NCBI GenBank assembly: GCA_944380725.1
Contig: CALWIK010000005.1
Location: forward strand, 1-64,000
DNA length: 64,000 nt
Direction of reading: 5' to 3'
Source of the DNA: an uncultured Clostridia bacterium
GTDB lineage: Bacteria; Bacillota; Clostridia; Oscillospirales; Acutalibacteraceae
A program made the position numbers and the translations under genes. Under the pieces are notes generated by a model, which did not search any database, was not told the DNA's origin, and was given only the letters and a program-made list of their open reading frames with translations. Below are positions 53,055 through 63,750 of the stretch, one piece after another (within the stretch, counting starts at the first letter, position 1; each line of letters opens with the position of its first letter).

Positions 53055-56000
53055 ATGTTGCACTTTATTTTTGGACGAGCAGGTTTTGGCAAAACTACGA
53101 AAATACAAGAGATAGTTAAAGAATGCTTGCAGAGAAATTTTAAAAAAATAATGTTAATTGTTCCAGAGCAAAGCTCTTTTGATACAGAAAAAAATATTTT
53201 AAATTTATTTGGTCCACAAATTGCAGCTAAAATTCAAGTTACAACATTTACAAGACTTGTTGACTTAATATCGAGACAAGACGGCAGATTTTTGGGCAAA
53301 AAAATAAATAATATCGACCGAAATTTATTAATGAGTTTAGCAATTGATAAAGTTGCGGATAAGTTAGAAATATATTCTGGACAAGTAGGAAAAACAGAAT
53401 TCATAGAAATTATGGTTTCTGCATTATCAGAATTTAAAATGTGTAATATAACTTGTAGTGCTCTTTTAAATGCTCCATTAAAAGAAGACTTGATTCTCAA
53501 AAAGAAAATATACGAAACAACTCAAATTTTAGAATCATATGAATCTCTATTAAAGGATGCTTATATTGATCCACTGGACGACCTTACACGTTTGGCAAAT
53601 CAAATATGTAAGCTAGGTTTTTTTTATGATTATACTGTGCTGTTGGATGGGTTTGACGGATTTACTGCACAGCAATTTTCAATTATCGAAATAATTTTAA
53701 AGCAAAGTAAAAATTTTTATATAGCTTTATGTACGGACGAAAAATCTTTGCTTCATAACAAATTAAACTTGTTTTCTGGAGTTAATAGAACAGTAAACAA
53801 AATTTTAAAAATAGCTCAAAAAAACAATATTAAAATAGGAAATACAATTTATTTAAAATCACCGCAAAGATTTAAAAGCGAAGGATTAAAAAATTTAGAA
53901 AGTCAATTTTTTTGCTCAAAAAAACAAGGTTTAACACAAAAAATAGACGATGTTTTTATATTTAACGGAAATACAAAGTATAGTGAAGCAGACTTTATTT
54001 GTAGAACAATAAAACGTCACATTTGTGAATCTAATTATAAATATAGCGACTTTGCAGTAGTAACTAGAAACGATGAAACATATAAAGGCATTTTAGATGT
54101 CGCTTTTGAAAAATATGAAATACCATATTTTATGGATCGTCGAGAAGATATAGATTCTAAGCCATTGATGCAGCTTGTGTTAGCTGTGCTTGAAATAATA
54201 AATGGTAATTTTTGCGCCGAAAGTATATTTAAATATTTAAAAACTGGTTTATCAGGATTTAGTATGGATGAAATTTATGAATTAGAAAATTACTCTCTTT
54301 TTTGGAATGTAACTGGGGAACGTTGGCTTCATAATTTTACTTCTAACCCAGATGGATACTCGCAGATGAACAATAAGTCTGAAGAAAAACTTTTAAAAAT
54401 AAATAATCTAAGAAAAAAATTCATAACTCCGTTTATTAAATTGAAAAAAAAATTAATTAATTCTAATGGTGTTTTTATTACAAAATCTCTTTATGAGTTT
54501 TTAGAGGAGATTAAAATACGTGAGAATTTAAAATTGTTTGGAGAAAATTTAGAAAGATGTGGCCAAAAAAATTTATCTGCAGAGCAGGTTAGACTATGGA
54601 ATTTGCTTATGGAGATATTTGATAAAATGGCAAACATTTTAAAAGACAAAAAGATATCAATAAAAAATTATGCTAGACTCTTAAAACTGGCAATAAAATC
54701 TAGTGATATTTCTTTTATTCCGCACGGAATTGATGAGGTAGTATTTGGTTCTATAGACAGAATTCGTCTAGCTGAAGTTAAATTTGTTTTTATTATTGGC
54801 GCAGTCGAAGCAGAGTTTCCACGAGTACCAGTTGCCACAGGAATTTTTAGTGACGATCAACGAAAAAAATTAATTTCGCTTGGATTTCCACTGTATGATT
54901 CAATTGAAGGTCTTGCAATTAACGAAAGATTTTTAGTATATAAGGCGATAACCTTACCGAGCGAAAAATTATATATAACTTGGTCTAGCACAACAACTTT
55001 GGGAGGGAAAAAATCCGCATCATCAATAATAAAAGAAACTAAAGCTATTTTGCCAAAGGTCGAGTGTTTAGATGAATATTCTTTTAATTTAGAAAATGAA
55101 ATTTGGACAATTAAACAGGCTTTCGAAGTCTGTGCAAAACATTGGAATGACAATTCAAGGTTTTCTCAAACATTAAAAGAGTATTTTAGCAATCTTAGTG
55201 ATAATTTATCGTATGGAAAAAAAATAAAATCAATAGAAAAAGCTACACTAAACTCGCCTTTTAAAATTGATGACGAAAAAAAATCCTGTGAGCTTTTTGG
55301 TAATGATATAAGAATTTCAGCATCGCAAATAGAAAAATTTTATCTATGCAAATTTGCTTATTTTTGTAGATATGGCCTACTTGCAAAAGATCGTAAAAAA
55401 GCAAAATTCGATGCATTACAGTATGGCAATTTAATCCACTTTGTTTTTGAAAATATATTGAAATACTATAAAGCCGAAGAAATTTTAAACTTCTCTGAAA
55501 AAAAATTATTAAGTGTGGTAAAAATTATTCTAAACGGCTATATTGAAAATAATTTAGGTGGCTGGACGGATAAATCAGCACGCTTAAAATATTTACTTAA
55601 ACGAGTTGCCAATACGGCGTTGCCACTGGTTAATCATATGGCAGAAGAAATTTCTCAGAGTGAATTTTCGCCAATCGCTTTTGAGCTAGATCTTTCTAAT
55701 AATGATAAATTTAGCCCTCTAAGGTTGAAACTATCAGATGGCACAAATATATTTATAAATGGCAAGATAGACAGGGTAGATTTAATGGAAAAAGACGGAA
55801 AAACTTATTTTAGAGTTATTGATTATAAAACTGGCCATAAAGACTTTTATTTGTCAGACATATTATATGGGTTAAATTTGCAAATGCTTTTATATCTTGA
55901 AGCATTGTGTTCTAATTTGACTAAAAAATATAAAAAAGCTATACCTGCCGGATTTTTTTATTTTCCTTCTGTATCTACCGTTTTAAATTTAGATCGCTTT

Positions 56001-56423
56001 GAAAGTTTGGAAAAATTAAAAAACGAAAAACTTAAAAAATTACGCATAAAAGGATTAATATTGAACGATAATGCAGTGATTTTGGGAATGGAACCTGATG
56101 GCAAAGGCCTTTATATTCCTGTAAAAATGGAAAATAATAAGCCTAAAAGCTATAACTCTCTGTTAGATGAAAATCAACTGAAAGACGTTATGGCATACAT
56201 AAAAAAATTAATTGAGTTTATGGGAACTAGTCTACACTCCGGGGATATAACTGCAGAACCTACAAAGGGAGCTTACGATGCCTGTGAATTTTGTGAGTAT
56301 AAAACGGTTTGTGTTTCACAAAAAAATGAAACCATTCGAAAAGTTGAAAGACTTGAAAAAGAAGACTTTTTTAAAAAATTAAAATCTGTCGAAAATGCGG
56401 GGGACTTGGATGAGCAAAAATGA
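53055..56423 (+). CDS. addB: ATP-dependent helicase/nuclease subunit B (AddB)
   Basis: 1122 residues. Walker A GRAGFGKTT at 7-15. The C-terminal RecB-like nuclease has DYKTGHKDF, and the Fe-S cluster Cys lie at FYLCKFAYFC and the C-terminal CEFCEYKTVC. With AddA it resects double-strand breaks for RecA. Length is normal. It overlaps the addA start, so the two subunits are translated together. Confidence 0.95.
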   Translation: MLHFIFGRAGFGKTTKIQEIVKECLQRNFKKIMLIVPEQSSFDTEKNILNLFGPQIAAKIQVTTFTRLVDLISRQDGRFLGKKINNIDRNLLMSLAIDKVADKLEIYSGQVGKTEFIEIMVSALSEFKMCNITCSALLNAPLKEDLILKKKIYETTQILESYESLLKDAYIDPLDDLTRLANQICKLGFFYDYTVLLDGFDGFTAQQFSIIEIILKQSKNFYIALCTDEKSLLHNKLNLFSGVNRTVNKILKIAQKNNIKIGNTIYLKSPQRFKSEGLKNLESQFFCSKKQGLTQKIDDVFIFNGNTKYSEADFICRTIKRHICESNYKYSDFAVVTRNDETYKGILDVAFEKYEIPYFMDRREDIDSKPLMQLVLAVLEIINGNFCAESIFKYLKTGLSGFSMDEIYELENYSLFWNVTGERWLHNFTSNPDGYSQMNNKSEEKLLKINNLRKKFITPFIKLKKKLINSNGVFITKSLYEFLEEIKIRENLKLFGENLERCGQKNLSAEQVRLWNLLMEIFDKMANILKDKKISIKNYARLLKLAIKSSDISFIPHGIDEVVFGSIDRIRLAEVKFVFIIGAVEAEFPRVPVATGIFSDDQRKKLISLGFPLYDSIEGLAINERFLVYKAITLPSEKLYITWSSTTTLGGKKSASSIIKETKAILPKVECLDEYSFNLENEIWTIKQAFEVCAKHWNDNSRFSQTLKEYFSNLSDNLSYGKKIKSIEKATLNSPFKIDDEKKSCELFGNDIRISASQIEKFYLCKFAYFCRYGLLAKDRKKAKFDALQYGNLIHFVFENILKYYKAEEILNFSEKKLLSVVKIILNGYIENNLGGWTDKSARLKYLLKRVANTALPLVNHMAEEISQSEFSPIAFELDLSNNDKFSPLRLKLSDGTNIFINGKIDRVDLMEKDGKTYFRVIDYKTGHKDFYLSDILYGLNLQMLLYLEALCSNLTKKYKKAIPAGFFYFPSVSTVLNLDRFESLEKLKNEKLKKLRIKGLILNDNAVILGMEPDGKGLYIPVKMENNKPKSYNSLLDENQLKDVMAYIKKLIEFMGTSLHSGDITAEPTKGAYDACEFCEYKTVCVSQKNETIRKVERLEKEDFFKKLKSVENAGDLDEQK

Positions 56424-59400
56424 ATGGACTAAAAATCAATTAGATGCAATAAATGTAAAAAGTGGTCCTGTTTTAGTTTCAGCAGCAGCTGGAGCCGGTA
56501 AAACAGCAGTTTTGGTTGAAAGAGTAATAAGACTTTTGACAGATATAAATAATGCATGCGATGCGGATAAATTATTAATAGTAACCTTTACAAAAGCAGC
56601 TGCAGCAGAGATGAAAGAACGAATTTATAGCAGAATCTCTGAGATGCTTAGCTTAGATCCTGAAAATATAATTTTGCAACGTCAACAATTATTGCTTTCA
56701 AATGCACATATAAGTACAATTCATAGCTTTTGCAACGACATAATAAAAGAATATTTTTATAAAATAGACAATCTTTCTCCAGATTTTAGAATTGCAGATG
56801 AAAATGAAATGATCACTTTGAAAAATGATGCTGTACAATTAGTTTTAGAGGAGAAATATAAAAAAGCTTCAAAAGATTTCTTGAATTTAGTAGAGACTTT
56901 TTCTTCAACTCACGATGATCAAAATTTGGTTAGCACGATTTTAAAAATATATGACTTTATAAGAGCACATCCTTTTTCAAAAGAGTGGTTAAATGATAAG
57001 TTAAATCTTTATAATCAGACTAAAAATATAAATGAAACGGTATTTTCACAAATTTTATATGATTATGCAATAATGTCACTAGCGTATTGTGAAAATTTGA
57101 CACAAAATTCTTTGAATTTAATAAACGGTTTTGATAAATTAAAGGCAGCTTACAAAGAAACACTTTTTCAGGATAAGCATCTAATTAATAATTTACAAGC
57201 TGCAGTTAACACTAAAAATTGGAACAAAATATCATCTGGCCTAAAACTAGTAAGTTTTTCTACGCTAAAAAGAGTATCTGGGCATAGTGAAGACACAATA
57301 AAACAAAAAATTTTGCAAAGCAGACAAGAAGTAAAAAGTATAATAAAAAATTTAACACAGTTGTTTTTTCAAGATGAAAAACAGTCTTTAAATGATTTGG
57401 ACTTGATTAGACCGATAATTTCAGAATTATTCGATCTTGTAAATTTGTTTAGCTTAAAGATAAACTCTTTAAAAAATGATAAAAGCATTGTAGATTTTGC
57501 AGATTTAGAACATTTAACTTTGCAGTTATTGATAAAAAAAACAGAGAACGGTTTTGAAAAAAGAGATCTGGCATATGAACTATCTAAACGCTTTGAATTT
57601 GTTATGGTAGATGAGTATCAGGATACAAACGAAGCTCAAGATATGATATTTAGATCCGTTTCTAATAATGAAAAAAATTTATTTGTGGTAGGAGATGTAA
57701 AACAGAGCATATATGGATTTAGACAGGCTATGCCGCAAATTTTTTTAAGAAGAAAACAAAAATATCAAATGTTTGATGCAAAAAAAGAAAACTATCCATC
57801 TAAAATTATTTTGGATAAAAATTTCAGAAGCAAAACGGGAATTATTGGAATAATTAATTTTATGTTTTCTCAGCTAATGTCTAATTCTGTTGGAGAAATA
57901 GAGTACAACAAGGAGGAAAAACTAGTATTTGGCGCTGATTATGAAGAAAAAAATAGAGTTTCTGCAGATGTGGAATTAAAAATAATAGATATATCAGATA
58001 GTAATACAGGCGAAAGTATGAATGTATTAGAGGCAAAATATGTATCTGAAATGATTTTAAAAATGATAGGAGAAAAACATAAAATAAAATGTGGCAAGAT
58101 AGAAAAAACAGTAACATATGGTGATTTTTGTATTTTGCTTAGAAGTGCGAATAAACATTCATCAGAATTTGTTGAAACGCTAAGGTTATATGGAATTCCT
58201 GCTTGGGCGGATACTTCAGGAGACTTTTTTGAAACAGTTGAAATTATAACGATATTGTCTTTATTGAAAATAATAGATAACCCTATCCAAGACGTACCCT
58301 TATTGTCTGTTTTGATGAGCCCAATTTTTGCATTTACTCCAGATGAATTAAGTGAAATAAGGATGATTGACAGAGAGTTGCCAATTTATTTTGCTATTAA
58401 AAAATACTCAGATTTTGGACATGAAAAATGTAAAAATTTTTTGAATATTATTAGCAAGTATAGAAACTTAGCGGCAACGTGGCCATCAGATAAATTAATT
58501 CAATATATATACGACGATACAGCCTATATTTATATAGTTCAGGCAATGAGCGATGGTGAAACACGAATAAATAATTTACGTCTATTGCTAGAGCATGCCA
58601 GAACTTGCGAAGCATCTGGGTATAAGGGGTTAACTGGTTTTATTAGGTTTGCAAGTAAACTAGAAGAACAAAAAATAAATTTATCGACAGCAAACCCTTT
58701 GGCGGAAAATGCCAATGTAGTAAAAGTAATGAGTATTCATAGATCTAAAGGACTTGAATTTCCAATTTGTATTTTGGCTAACTGTTCTAGAAAATTTAAT
58801 AAAGACACCGGAGCCGCTTTGCTTCATCCAGATTTAGGACCAGGTGTAAAATTATTAGATCGCGAAAATATGCGCAAATACACAACTATTCAAAGAGATG
58901 CAATAAAATTAGACATGGATAAAAAATCTATTTCAGAAGAATTAAGAATTCTCTATGTAGCAATGACAAGAGCAAAAGAAAAACTAATTATGATTACGTC
59001 TTTAAAAAATATAGAGTCTACACTGAGCAAATTGAGCTTGCAGCTTACAAGTAATTTACAACTGCCCTCATATGTTGTAGGAAATTCTAGTAGCTTTTCT
59101 GATTGGATTTTATTGTGTGCATTAAGACATCCTAAAGGCAATTGTATTAGGCAATTGGCGGGCATACCATCTATTGTACCGATAGACGACGAAACTAACT
59201 TAAAAATTGATATTATAAACTTAAAAAGTAGGTCTATCTTAGGATTTGGGAACAAAGCTCCAGATAATAAAGAAAAAATAATAGACAAAAAATTTTTAAA
59301 TGAAATCAATAGCAGAATAAATTATGTTTATAAATATCGTGAGTTATCAAAAATACCTTCCAAAATAACAGTTTCAGAATTAGTTGCAAGTAAAGACAAC

Positions 59401-59958
59401 TTAGTAGATCTAGATTTTTCTAAAAGTCCTGCATTTTTATTAGAACATAAGCCAACACCAGCACAAAAAGGTTCTGCTATGCATATTTTTATGCAATATG
59501 CAAACTTAGAAGAAGCTAAAAAAAATTTAGATAAAGAAATAAATAATTTATTAAATAAAGGATTTCTTTTAAAAGAAGAGAAATCTGTTTTGGATAAAGC
59601 TAAGATTTCAAAATTTTTGAATAGTAGTTTATGTAAAAGAATTTTAGCATCAAAAAATGTGTTTAGAGAATTTAGGTTTACAGTAAACATTAACGCTTCT
59701 GAGGTTATTTCTGAAATAAATCAAAAATTTGGTGATGAAAAAATAGTCTTACAAGGTGCAATAGACTGTGCTTTTGAAGAAAATAATAGTTTAGTAATCA
59801 TAGATTATAAAACAGATAAATTAAGTTTAGAAGAACTAAAAAGCCGATATGAAAAACAATTAACACTATATTCAAGAGCTTTAAGTGAATGTGCTGGAAA
59901 AACAGTTTCTGAAAAAATTTTATATTCATTTTATACAGGAACACAAATCCTTTTGTAG
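56410..59958 (+). CDS. addA: ATP-dependent helicase/nuclease subunit A (AddA)
   Basis: 1182 residues; the ATG at 56410 follows GGGGGA within the end of addB. UvrD/Rep helicase: SAAAGAGKTAV (Walker A), FVMVDEYQDTNEAQ (motif II), GDVKQSIYGFRQA (motif III) and VMSIHRSKGLEFP. The C-terminal nuclease has LVIIDYKTDK. It is the motor subunit of AddAB. Motifs are complete. Confidence 0.96.
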   Translation: MSKNEWTKNQLDAINVKSGPVLVSAAAGAGKTAVLVERVIRLLTDINNACDADKLLIVTFTKAAAAEMKERIYSRISEMLSLDPENIILQRQQLLLSNAHISTIHSFCNDIIKEYFYKIDNLSPDFRIADENEMITLKNDAVQLVLEEKYKKASKDFLNLVETFSSTHDDQNLVSTILKIYDFIRAHPFSKEWLNDKLNLYNQTKNINETVFSQILYDYAIMSLAYCENLTQNSLNLINGFDKLKAAYKETLFQDKHLINNLQAAVNTKNWNKISSGLKLVSFSTLKRVSGHSEDTIKQKILQSRQEVKSIIKNLTQLFFQDEKQSLNDLDLIRPIISELFDLVNLFSLKINSLKNDKSIVDFADLEHLTLQLLIKKTENGFEKRDLAYELSKRFEFVMVDEYQDTNEAQDMIFRSVSNNEKNLFVVGDVKQSIYGFRQAMPQIFLRRKQKYQMFDAKKENYPSKIILDKNFRSKTGIIGIINFMFSQLMSNSVGEIEYNKEEKLVFGADYEEKNRVSADVELKIIDISDSNTGESMNVLEAKYVSEMILKMIGEKHKIKCGKIEKTVTYGDFCILLRSANKHSSEFVETLRLYGIPAWADTSGDFFETVEIITILSLLKIIDNPIQDVPLLSVLMSPIFAFTPDELSEIRMIDRELPIYFAIKKYSDFGHEKCKNFLNIISKYRNLAATWPSDKLIQYIYDDTAYIYIVQAMSDGETRINNLRLLLEHARTCEASGYKGLTGFIRFASKLEEQKINLSTANPLAENANVVKVMSIHRSKGLEFPICILANCSRKFNKDTGAALLHPDLGPGVKLLDRENMRKYTTIQRDAIKLDMDKKSISEELRILYVAMTRAKEKLIMITSLKNIESTLSKLSLQLTSNLQLPSYVVGNSSSFSDWILLCALRHPKGNCIRQLAGIPSIVPIDDETNLKIDIINLKSRSILGFGNKAPDNKEKIIDKKFLNEINSRINYVYKYRELSKIPSKITVSELVASKDNLVDLDFSKSPAFLLEHKPTPAQKGSAMHIFMQYANLEEAKKNLDKEINNLLNKGFLLKEEKSVLDKAKISKFLNSSLCKRILASKNVFREFRFTVNINASEVISEINQKFGDEKIVLQGAIDCAFEENNSLVIIDYKTDKLSLEELKSRYEKQLTLYSRALSECAGKTVSEKILYSFYTGTQILL

Positions 59959-60032
59959 CTTTTGCATTGCAAATTACTGTTTGTTATGATATCATATAAT
60001 TAAATTTTAACGTGTATCTTGGAGGTTGTTTT

Positions 60033-60278
60033 ATGAACGCATTACAATTAACCCTTGGAATAATTTTATTAGTTTTTTCTGTTGCAATTATACTAGTTGT
60101 TTTGCTACAAGAAGGGCATCAACAAAATGCCGGTGGAGCGGCAGCCGTTAAAGAAACTTTTTATACAAGGAATAAATCACGTTCTTTAGAAGTATTTTTA
60201 GAACGTTGGACTAAGTTTATCTCTGTAGGTTTCTTTTTATTGGTTGTGGCTCTTAATGCTGTTCTGTTCTTTATGTAA
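60033..60278 (+). CDS. secG: Preprotein translocase subunit SecG
   Basis: 81 residues; the ATG at 60033 follows GGAGG. Two membrane helices separated by a Gly/Ala-rich loop (QQNAGGAAA), then a basic stretch. SecG is the small partner of SecYE. It precedes rnr, the usual order in Firmicutes; smpB is not seen after rnr here. Confidence 0.93.
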   Translation: MNALQLTLGIILLVFSVAIILVVLLQEGHQQNAGGAAAVKETFYTRNKSRSLEVFLERWTKFISVGFFLLVVALNAVLFFM

Positions 60279-60358
60279 CTATTTTAAATTAAGTTTTAGC
60301 TGACTTGTGTATAATTTTTTCAATTTTTATAAAATTTAATGAAAAGCTATTTTTATTT

Positions 60359-60397
60359 AAATATCCTCTGTCACGATTGTCTGTGAGGAGGATATTT
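60359..60397 (+). terminator. Terminator/attenuator upstream of rnr
   Basis: Arms AAATATCCTC (60359-60368) and GAGGATATTT (60388-60397) enclose an inner TCAC/GTGA pair, and a T run follows. It ends the secG transcript about 40 bases before rnr. Confidence 0.75.
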
Positions 60398-60435
60398 TTG
60401 GAATATTTTATTTTTGAAAGAAATAGGGGATACAT

Positions 60436-62529
60436 TTGAGAGAATTGAAAAATGATATACTTTCTTATATTAATTTGCAGACATGTGCTGTGCCAATAAA
60501 AACAGTTTATAATGAATTAAAATTAGATAACGTTGATGCATTAAATGTTGCTATTAGCGAACTTATAGCTGAAGCAAAGTTAATATTAACAAAAAGAAAT
60601 AAGATTATTTCTCCAAAAGCTTGTGGATTTGTTCCGTCTAAAGTTATTTCGTATAATAAAAGCTATGTGTTTGCAAGGCCTATTTTTGGTGGTGAGGATA
60701 TATATGTTCCGATAGAAAAAAGCAAAAAATGTATGCTCGGTGATATTGTAATGCTTAACCGGATAAAAAAGTCTTCAAAAGGCAAAAGTGCTGTGATAGA
60801 AAGAATTGTTTCACAGGGAAATAGAATAATTTCTGGACGAGCTATACGTACAAAGCGTGGTGTAGACTTTGTTGCAGACAGTGGCTATAAACATAATATT
60901 CCGATAAAGAAAAATAGAACTAAAGGTGTTAAAAATAATGATAAAGTTTTGGTAAAACTATTTACAGAAAAAGATAGTAAAAAAATTTTTGCACGGGTGA
61001 TTAAAGTTTATGGACAAGCTCAAAAAGCAAAGATTTGTGCAGATGCAATCATAGATGCAGAAGGAATCCCTTGTATTTTTGACGATGCAGCATTGAAGGA
61101 AGCAAAAAAATTGTCTAAAAAAGGAATTAAAAACGATGAAATTGAAAATAGGCTTGATTTGAGAAAGGATCTAATATTTACAATAGATGGAGAAGATGCC
61201 AAAGATTTGGATGATGCAATATCTGTAAAAAGGTTGAAAACAGGTTGGCTCTTGGGAGTCCATATTGCAGATGTTTCTCATTATGTCAAGTCTGGATCAC
61301 ATCTGGATAAGGCGGCTTTAGAACGAGGAACTTCCGTCTATTTTGCAGATAGAGTTATTCCGATGTTACCAAAAGAGCTATCAAATGGGATTTGCTCTTT
61401 AAATGCTAATGAAGACCGGTTAACTTTTTCTGTTTTTTTAAATATTGATAGAAAAGGTAATTTGAAGAATTTTGAATTCAAAAAAAGTATTATAAATTCT
61501 AAAGTTAGAGGAGTTTATTCTGAAGTAAATAGTATTCTAGAATTAAAAGCATCTGAACAGATAAAGCAAAAATATTCTTTGATAGAAGATTCTTTATTTG
61601 AGGCATATGAATTATCAAAAATCTTGTATGAAAATGCTCAGAAGCGAGGTAATATGGAGCTTGAAAGTGTAGAAACACAATTTAAGCTAAATAAAAATGG
61701 TGTCTGTGTGGATGTAAAAAAAAGGACTATTGGAGCTGCCGAAACAATGATTGAGCAGTTTATGATTATGGCAAATCAATCGGCAGCTTTGTATGCTAAA
61801 AATATGCAGATACCATTTGTTTATCGTGTGCATGAGGGGCCTTCTCCAGAAAAAATTAACCATTTGGCCCAAATACTGTCGCTTTTTGGCTTAAAAGCTA
61901 ATAAAATCCGGCAAGGACTAAAAATAAAAGATCTTTCTGAGATTTTAATAAAAATAAGGGGCACAAACATGAGCAGTATAGTATCTAATCAGGTTTTGCG
62001 AGCTATGTCTAAAGCCCGATATTTTGAAAAGCCTCTAGGACATTTTGGCTTAGCTTTAAAGGATTACTGCCATTTTACGTCTCCTATTAGAAGATATCCG
62101 GATACAGCGATCCATAGGATTTTGTCTGATTCGGTTGCTGGAGTTGCGGTAAAAGATATCGAGAAAAAATATAAAAATTTTGTGAAGGATGTTTCGGCCC
62201 AAAGCTCTCAATGCGAGATCAGAGCAATGAAAGCAGAAAGAGATACAGAAAAATGCTATATGGCAGAGTATATTTTGGCACATATTGGAGAAACTTTTGA
62301 GGGCAAGATCAGCGGAGTTATAAATACGGGAATTTTTGTTGAGTTGGATAATGGTGTAGAAGGCTTCGTTGGAATAGAATGCCTTCCGGGAAATGGATTT
62401 GAGTATGATGGCGTCATGAGGTTTATTAATAAAAGAACTGGAGTAACTATGTCTGTTGGAGACAGAATTAATATTAAAGTTTTGTCTGCAGATGTTTCTT
62501 CAGGCAAAATAGATTTTATACCAATTTAA
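60436..62529 (+). CDS. rnr: Ribonuclease R
   Basis: 697 residues starting at a TTG with GGGGA upstream. The N-terminal part holds a winged helix and cold-shock domains. The RNB catalytic domain has FTIDGEDAKDLDDAISV, whose Asp residues hold the metals, and HFTSPIRRYPD. A C-terminal S1 domain begins around GKISGVINTGIFVEL. A 3'-5' exoribonuclease that degrades structured RNA. Length matches the short end of the family. Confidence 0.95.
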   Translation: MRELKNDILSYINLQTCAVPIKTVYNELKLDNVDALNVAISELIAEAKLILTKRNKIISPKACGFVPSKVISYNKSYVFARPIFGGEDIYVPIEKSKKCMLGDIVMLNRIKKSSKGKSAVIERIVSQGNRIISGRAIRTKRGVDFVADSGYKHNIPIKKNRTKGVKNNDKVLVKLFTEKDSKKIFARVIKVYGQAQKAKICADAIIDAEGIPCIFDDAALKEAKKLSKKGIKNDEIENRLDLRKDLIFTIDGEDAKDLDDAISVKRLKTGWLLGVHIADVSHYVKSGSHLDKAALERGTSVYFADRVIPMLPKELSNGICSLNANEDRLTFSVFLNIDRKGNLKNFEFKKSIINSKVRGVYSEVNSILELKASEQIKQKYSLIEDSLFEAYELSKILYENAQKRGNMELESVETQFKLNKNGVCVDVKKRTIGAAETMIEQFMIMANQSAALYAKNMQIPFVYRVHEGPSPEKINHLAQILSLFGLKANKIRQGLKIKDLSEILIKIRGTNMSSIVSNQVLRAMSKARYFEKPLGHFGLALKDYCHFTSPIRRYPDTAIHRILSDSVAGVAVKDIEKKYKNFVKDVSAQSSQCEIRAMKAERDTEKCYMAEYILAHIGETFEGKISGVINTGIFVELDNGVEGFVGIECLPGNGFEYDGVMRFINKRTGVTMSVGDRINIKVLSADVSSGKIDFIPI

Positions 62530-62655
62530 TATGTATTATTTTACAAATGTGGATTGTTTTTGAATATTTGTCAGAATAAATGGCAAGCATATATCATATG
62601 AATAATTAAATCTAGAATTTGAAATCGTTTTTGATTTGAAAGGAAGGTTTTTCTT

Positions 62656-62889
62656 ATGAATGCAATTATGGGAATTTTGAAAGGAAAAATTAACAATGAG
62701 CAAAAAAATATATTAAACTCAAAAAAGATACGATTTTTAAACGAAATAAAAGAAATTTGTGCTCAGATTAAGTGTAATGAAATGTGGTTCGAGATGGAAG
62801 AAGATGATGATTTGATTGAGGCTAGTATATATCAAAGAGAAGCCTTAAAGGCAAGATATAGATATCTATTGAGACAGGCCAAAAAATAA
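62656..62889 (+). CDS. yaaL: YaaL-like DUF2508 protein
   Basis: 77 residues behind AAGGAAGG. A charged helical protein with the conserved Trp in NEMWFEMEED and the ALKARYRYLLRQAKK end, matching the DUF2508 family that precedes bofA in Bacillus and many Clostridia. Its function is not established. bofA follows after 44 bases. Confidence 0.8.
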   Translation: MNAIMGILKGKINNEQKNILNSKKIRFLNEIKEICAQIKCNEMWFEMEEDDDLIEASIYQREALKARYRYLLRQAKK

Positions 62890-62933
62890 TGTTTCTATAA
62901 AGTGCTAAAATAAAGAGGAGAATATTTTAAACT

Positions 62934-63191
62934 ATGGACTGGAGATTTTTGCTTATTTGTGTTATAGTGTTTTTGTTATTGTTTTTCATTCAAGTGATTG
63001 TTAGAGCTAAAAATCCAATAAAAAGAATGTTAATTTCTATGACAAAAGGAGTTGCAACGTTATTTGCTGTCAACATTATAGGAATTTTTACTGGAGTGAC
63101 GCTACCTATTAGTTTACTGTCTTTAGCAATTGCTGCTGTAATCGGTATCCCTGGAGTTACTGCTATGTTGATCCTTAACGCATTTTTATAA
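62934..63191 (+). CDS. bofA: Pro-sigmaK processing inhibitor BofA family
   Basis: 85 residues with two or three membrane helices and a basic connecting region (RAKNPIKRML). The glycine-rich IIGIFTGVTLPISLLSLAIAA-type stretch and IGIPGVTAMLIL match BofA, which restrains the SpoIVFB protease in Bacillus. Many Clostridia keep the protein although their sigma-K control differs. The ribosome site GAGGAGAA is slightly far (about 14 bases). Confidence 0.88.
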   Translation: MDWRFLLICVIVFLLLFFIQVIVRAKNPIKRMLISMTKGVATLFAVNIIGIFTGVTLPISLLSLAIAAVIGIPGVTAMLILNAFL

Positions 63192-63224
63192 GGTATATTA
63201 TTTTCACAAAGGAAGCGATTTTTT

Positions 63225-63683
63225 TTGAAATGTCCGTATTGTGGGTTCGAAGAAAGTAAGGTTATAGATTCAAGACCAACAGAAGATGGCGAAAAAATAA
63301 GAAGACGCAGAGAATGTCTTAAGTGTGCGGCAAGATTTACTACCTACGAAATGGTGGAAACTATGCCTATAATAGTTATAAAAAAAGATAAGTCTAGAGA
63401 GCCTTTTAAGAGAGTTAAAGTTCTAAACGGAATGTTAAAGTCTTGTGAAAAAAGACCAATATCGTTAAATGTTATTGAGAATAGTGTGAATAAAATAGAG
63501 TCAAAAGTTCAAAACTCCATGGTAAAAGAAATAAATTCTAGCGATATTGGAGAATATGTAATGGCAGCTTTAAAAGATATTGATAAGGTAGCTTATGTAA
63601 GATTTGCTGCAGTATATAGAGAGTTTGATGATGTTAATAGTTTAATGGACGAACTGAGACGTTTGTTGGCTGATAAACAATAA
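63225..63683 (+). CDS. nrdR: Transcriptional repressor NrdR
   Basis: 152 residues starting at a TTG behind AAAGGAAG. The zinc ribbon uses Cys3, Cys6, Cys31 and Cys34 with RRRRECL and RFTTYE between and after, followed by an ATP-cone domain ([14 protein letters not shown]). It represses ribonucleotide reductase genes according to nucleotide levels. It lies downstream of bofA and before a thioredoxin, which supplies reducing power to ribonucleotide reductase. Confidence 0.95.
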   Translation: MKCPYCGFEESKVIDSRPTEDGEKIRRRRECLKCAARFTTYEMVETMPIIVIKKDKSREPFKRVKVLNGMLKSCEKRPISLNVIENSVNKIESKVQNSMVKEINSSDIGEYVMAALKDIDKVAYVRFAAVYREFDDVNSLMDELRRLLADKQ

Positions 63684-63750
63684 ATTTTGCGTTTTAATTC
63701 TATTTTATTTATAATGTATTGTATTATATTATTTTTTTGAAGGGGTGTGC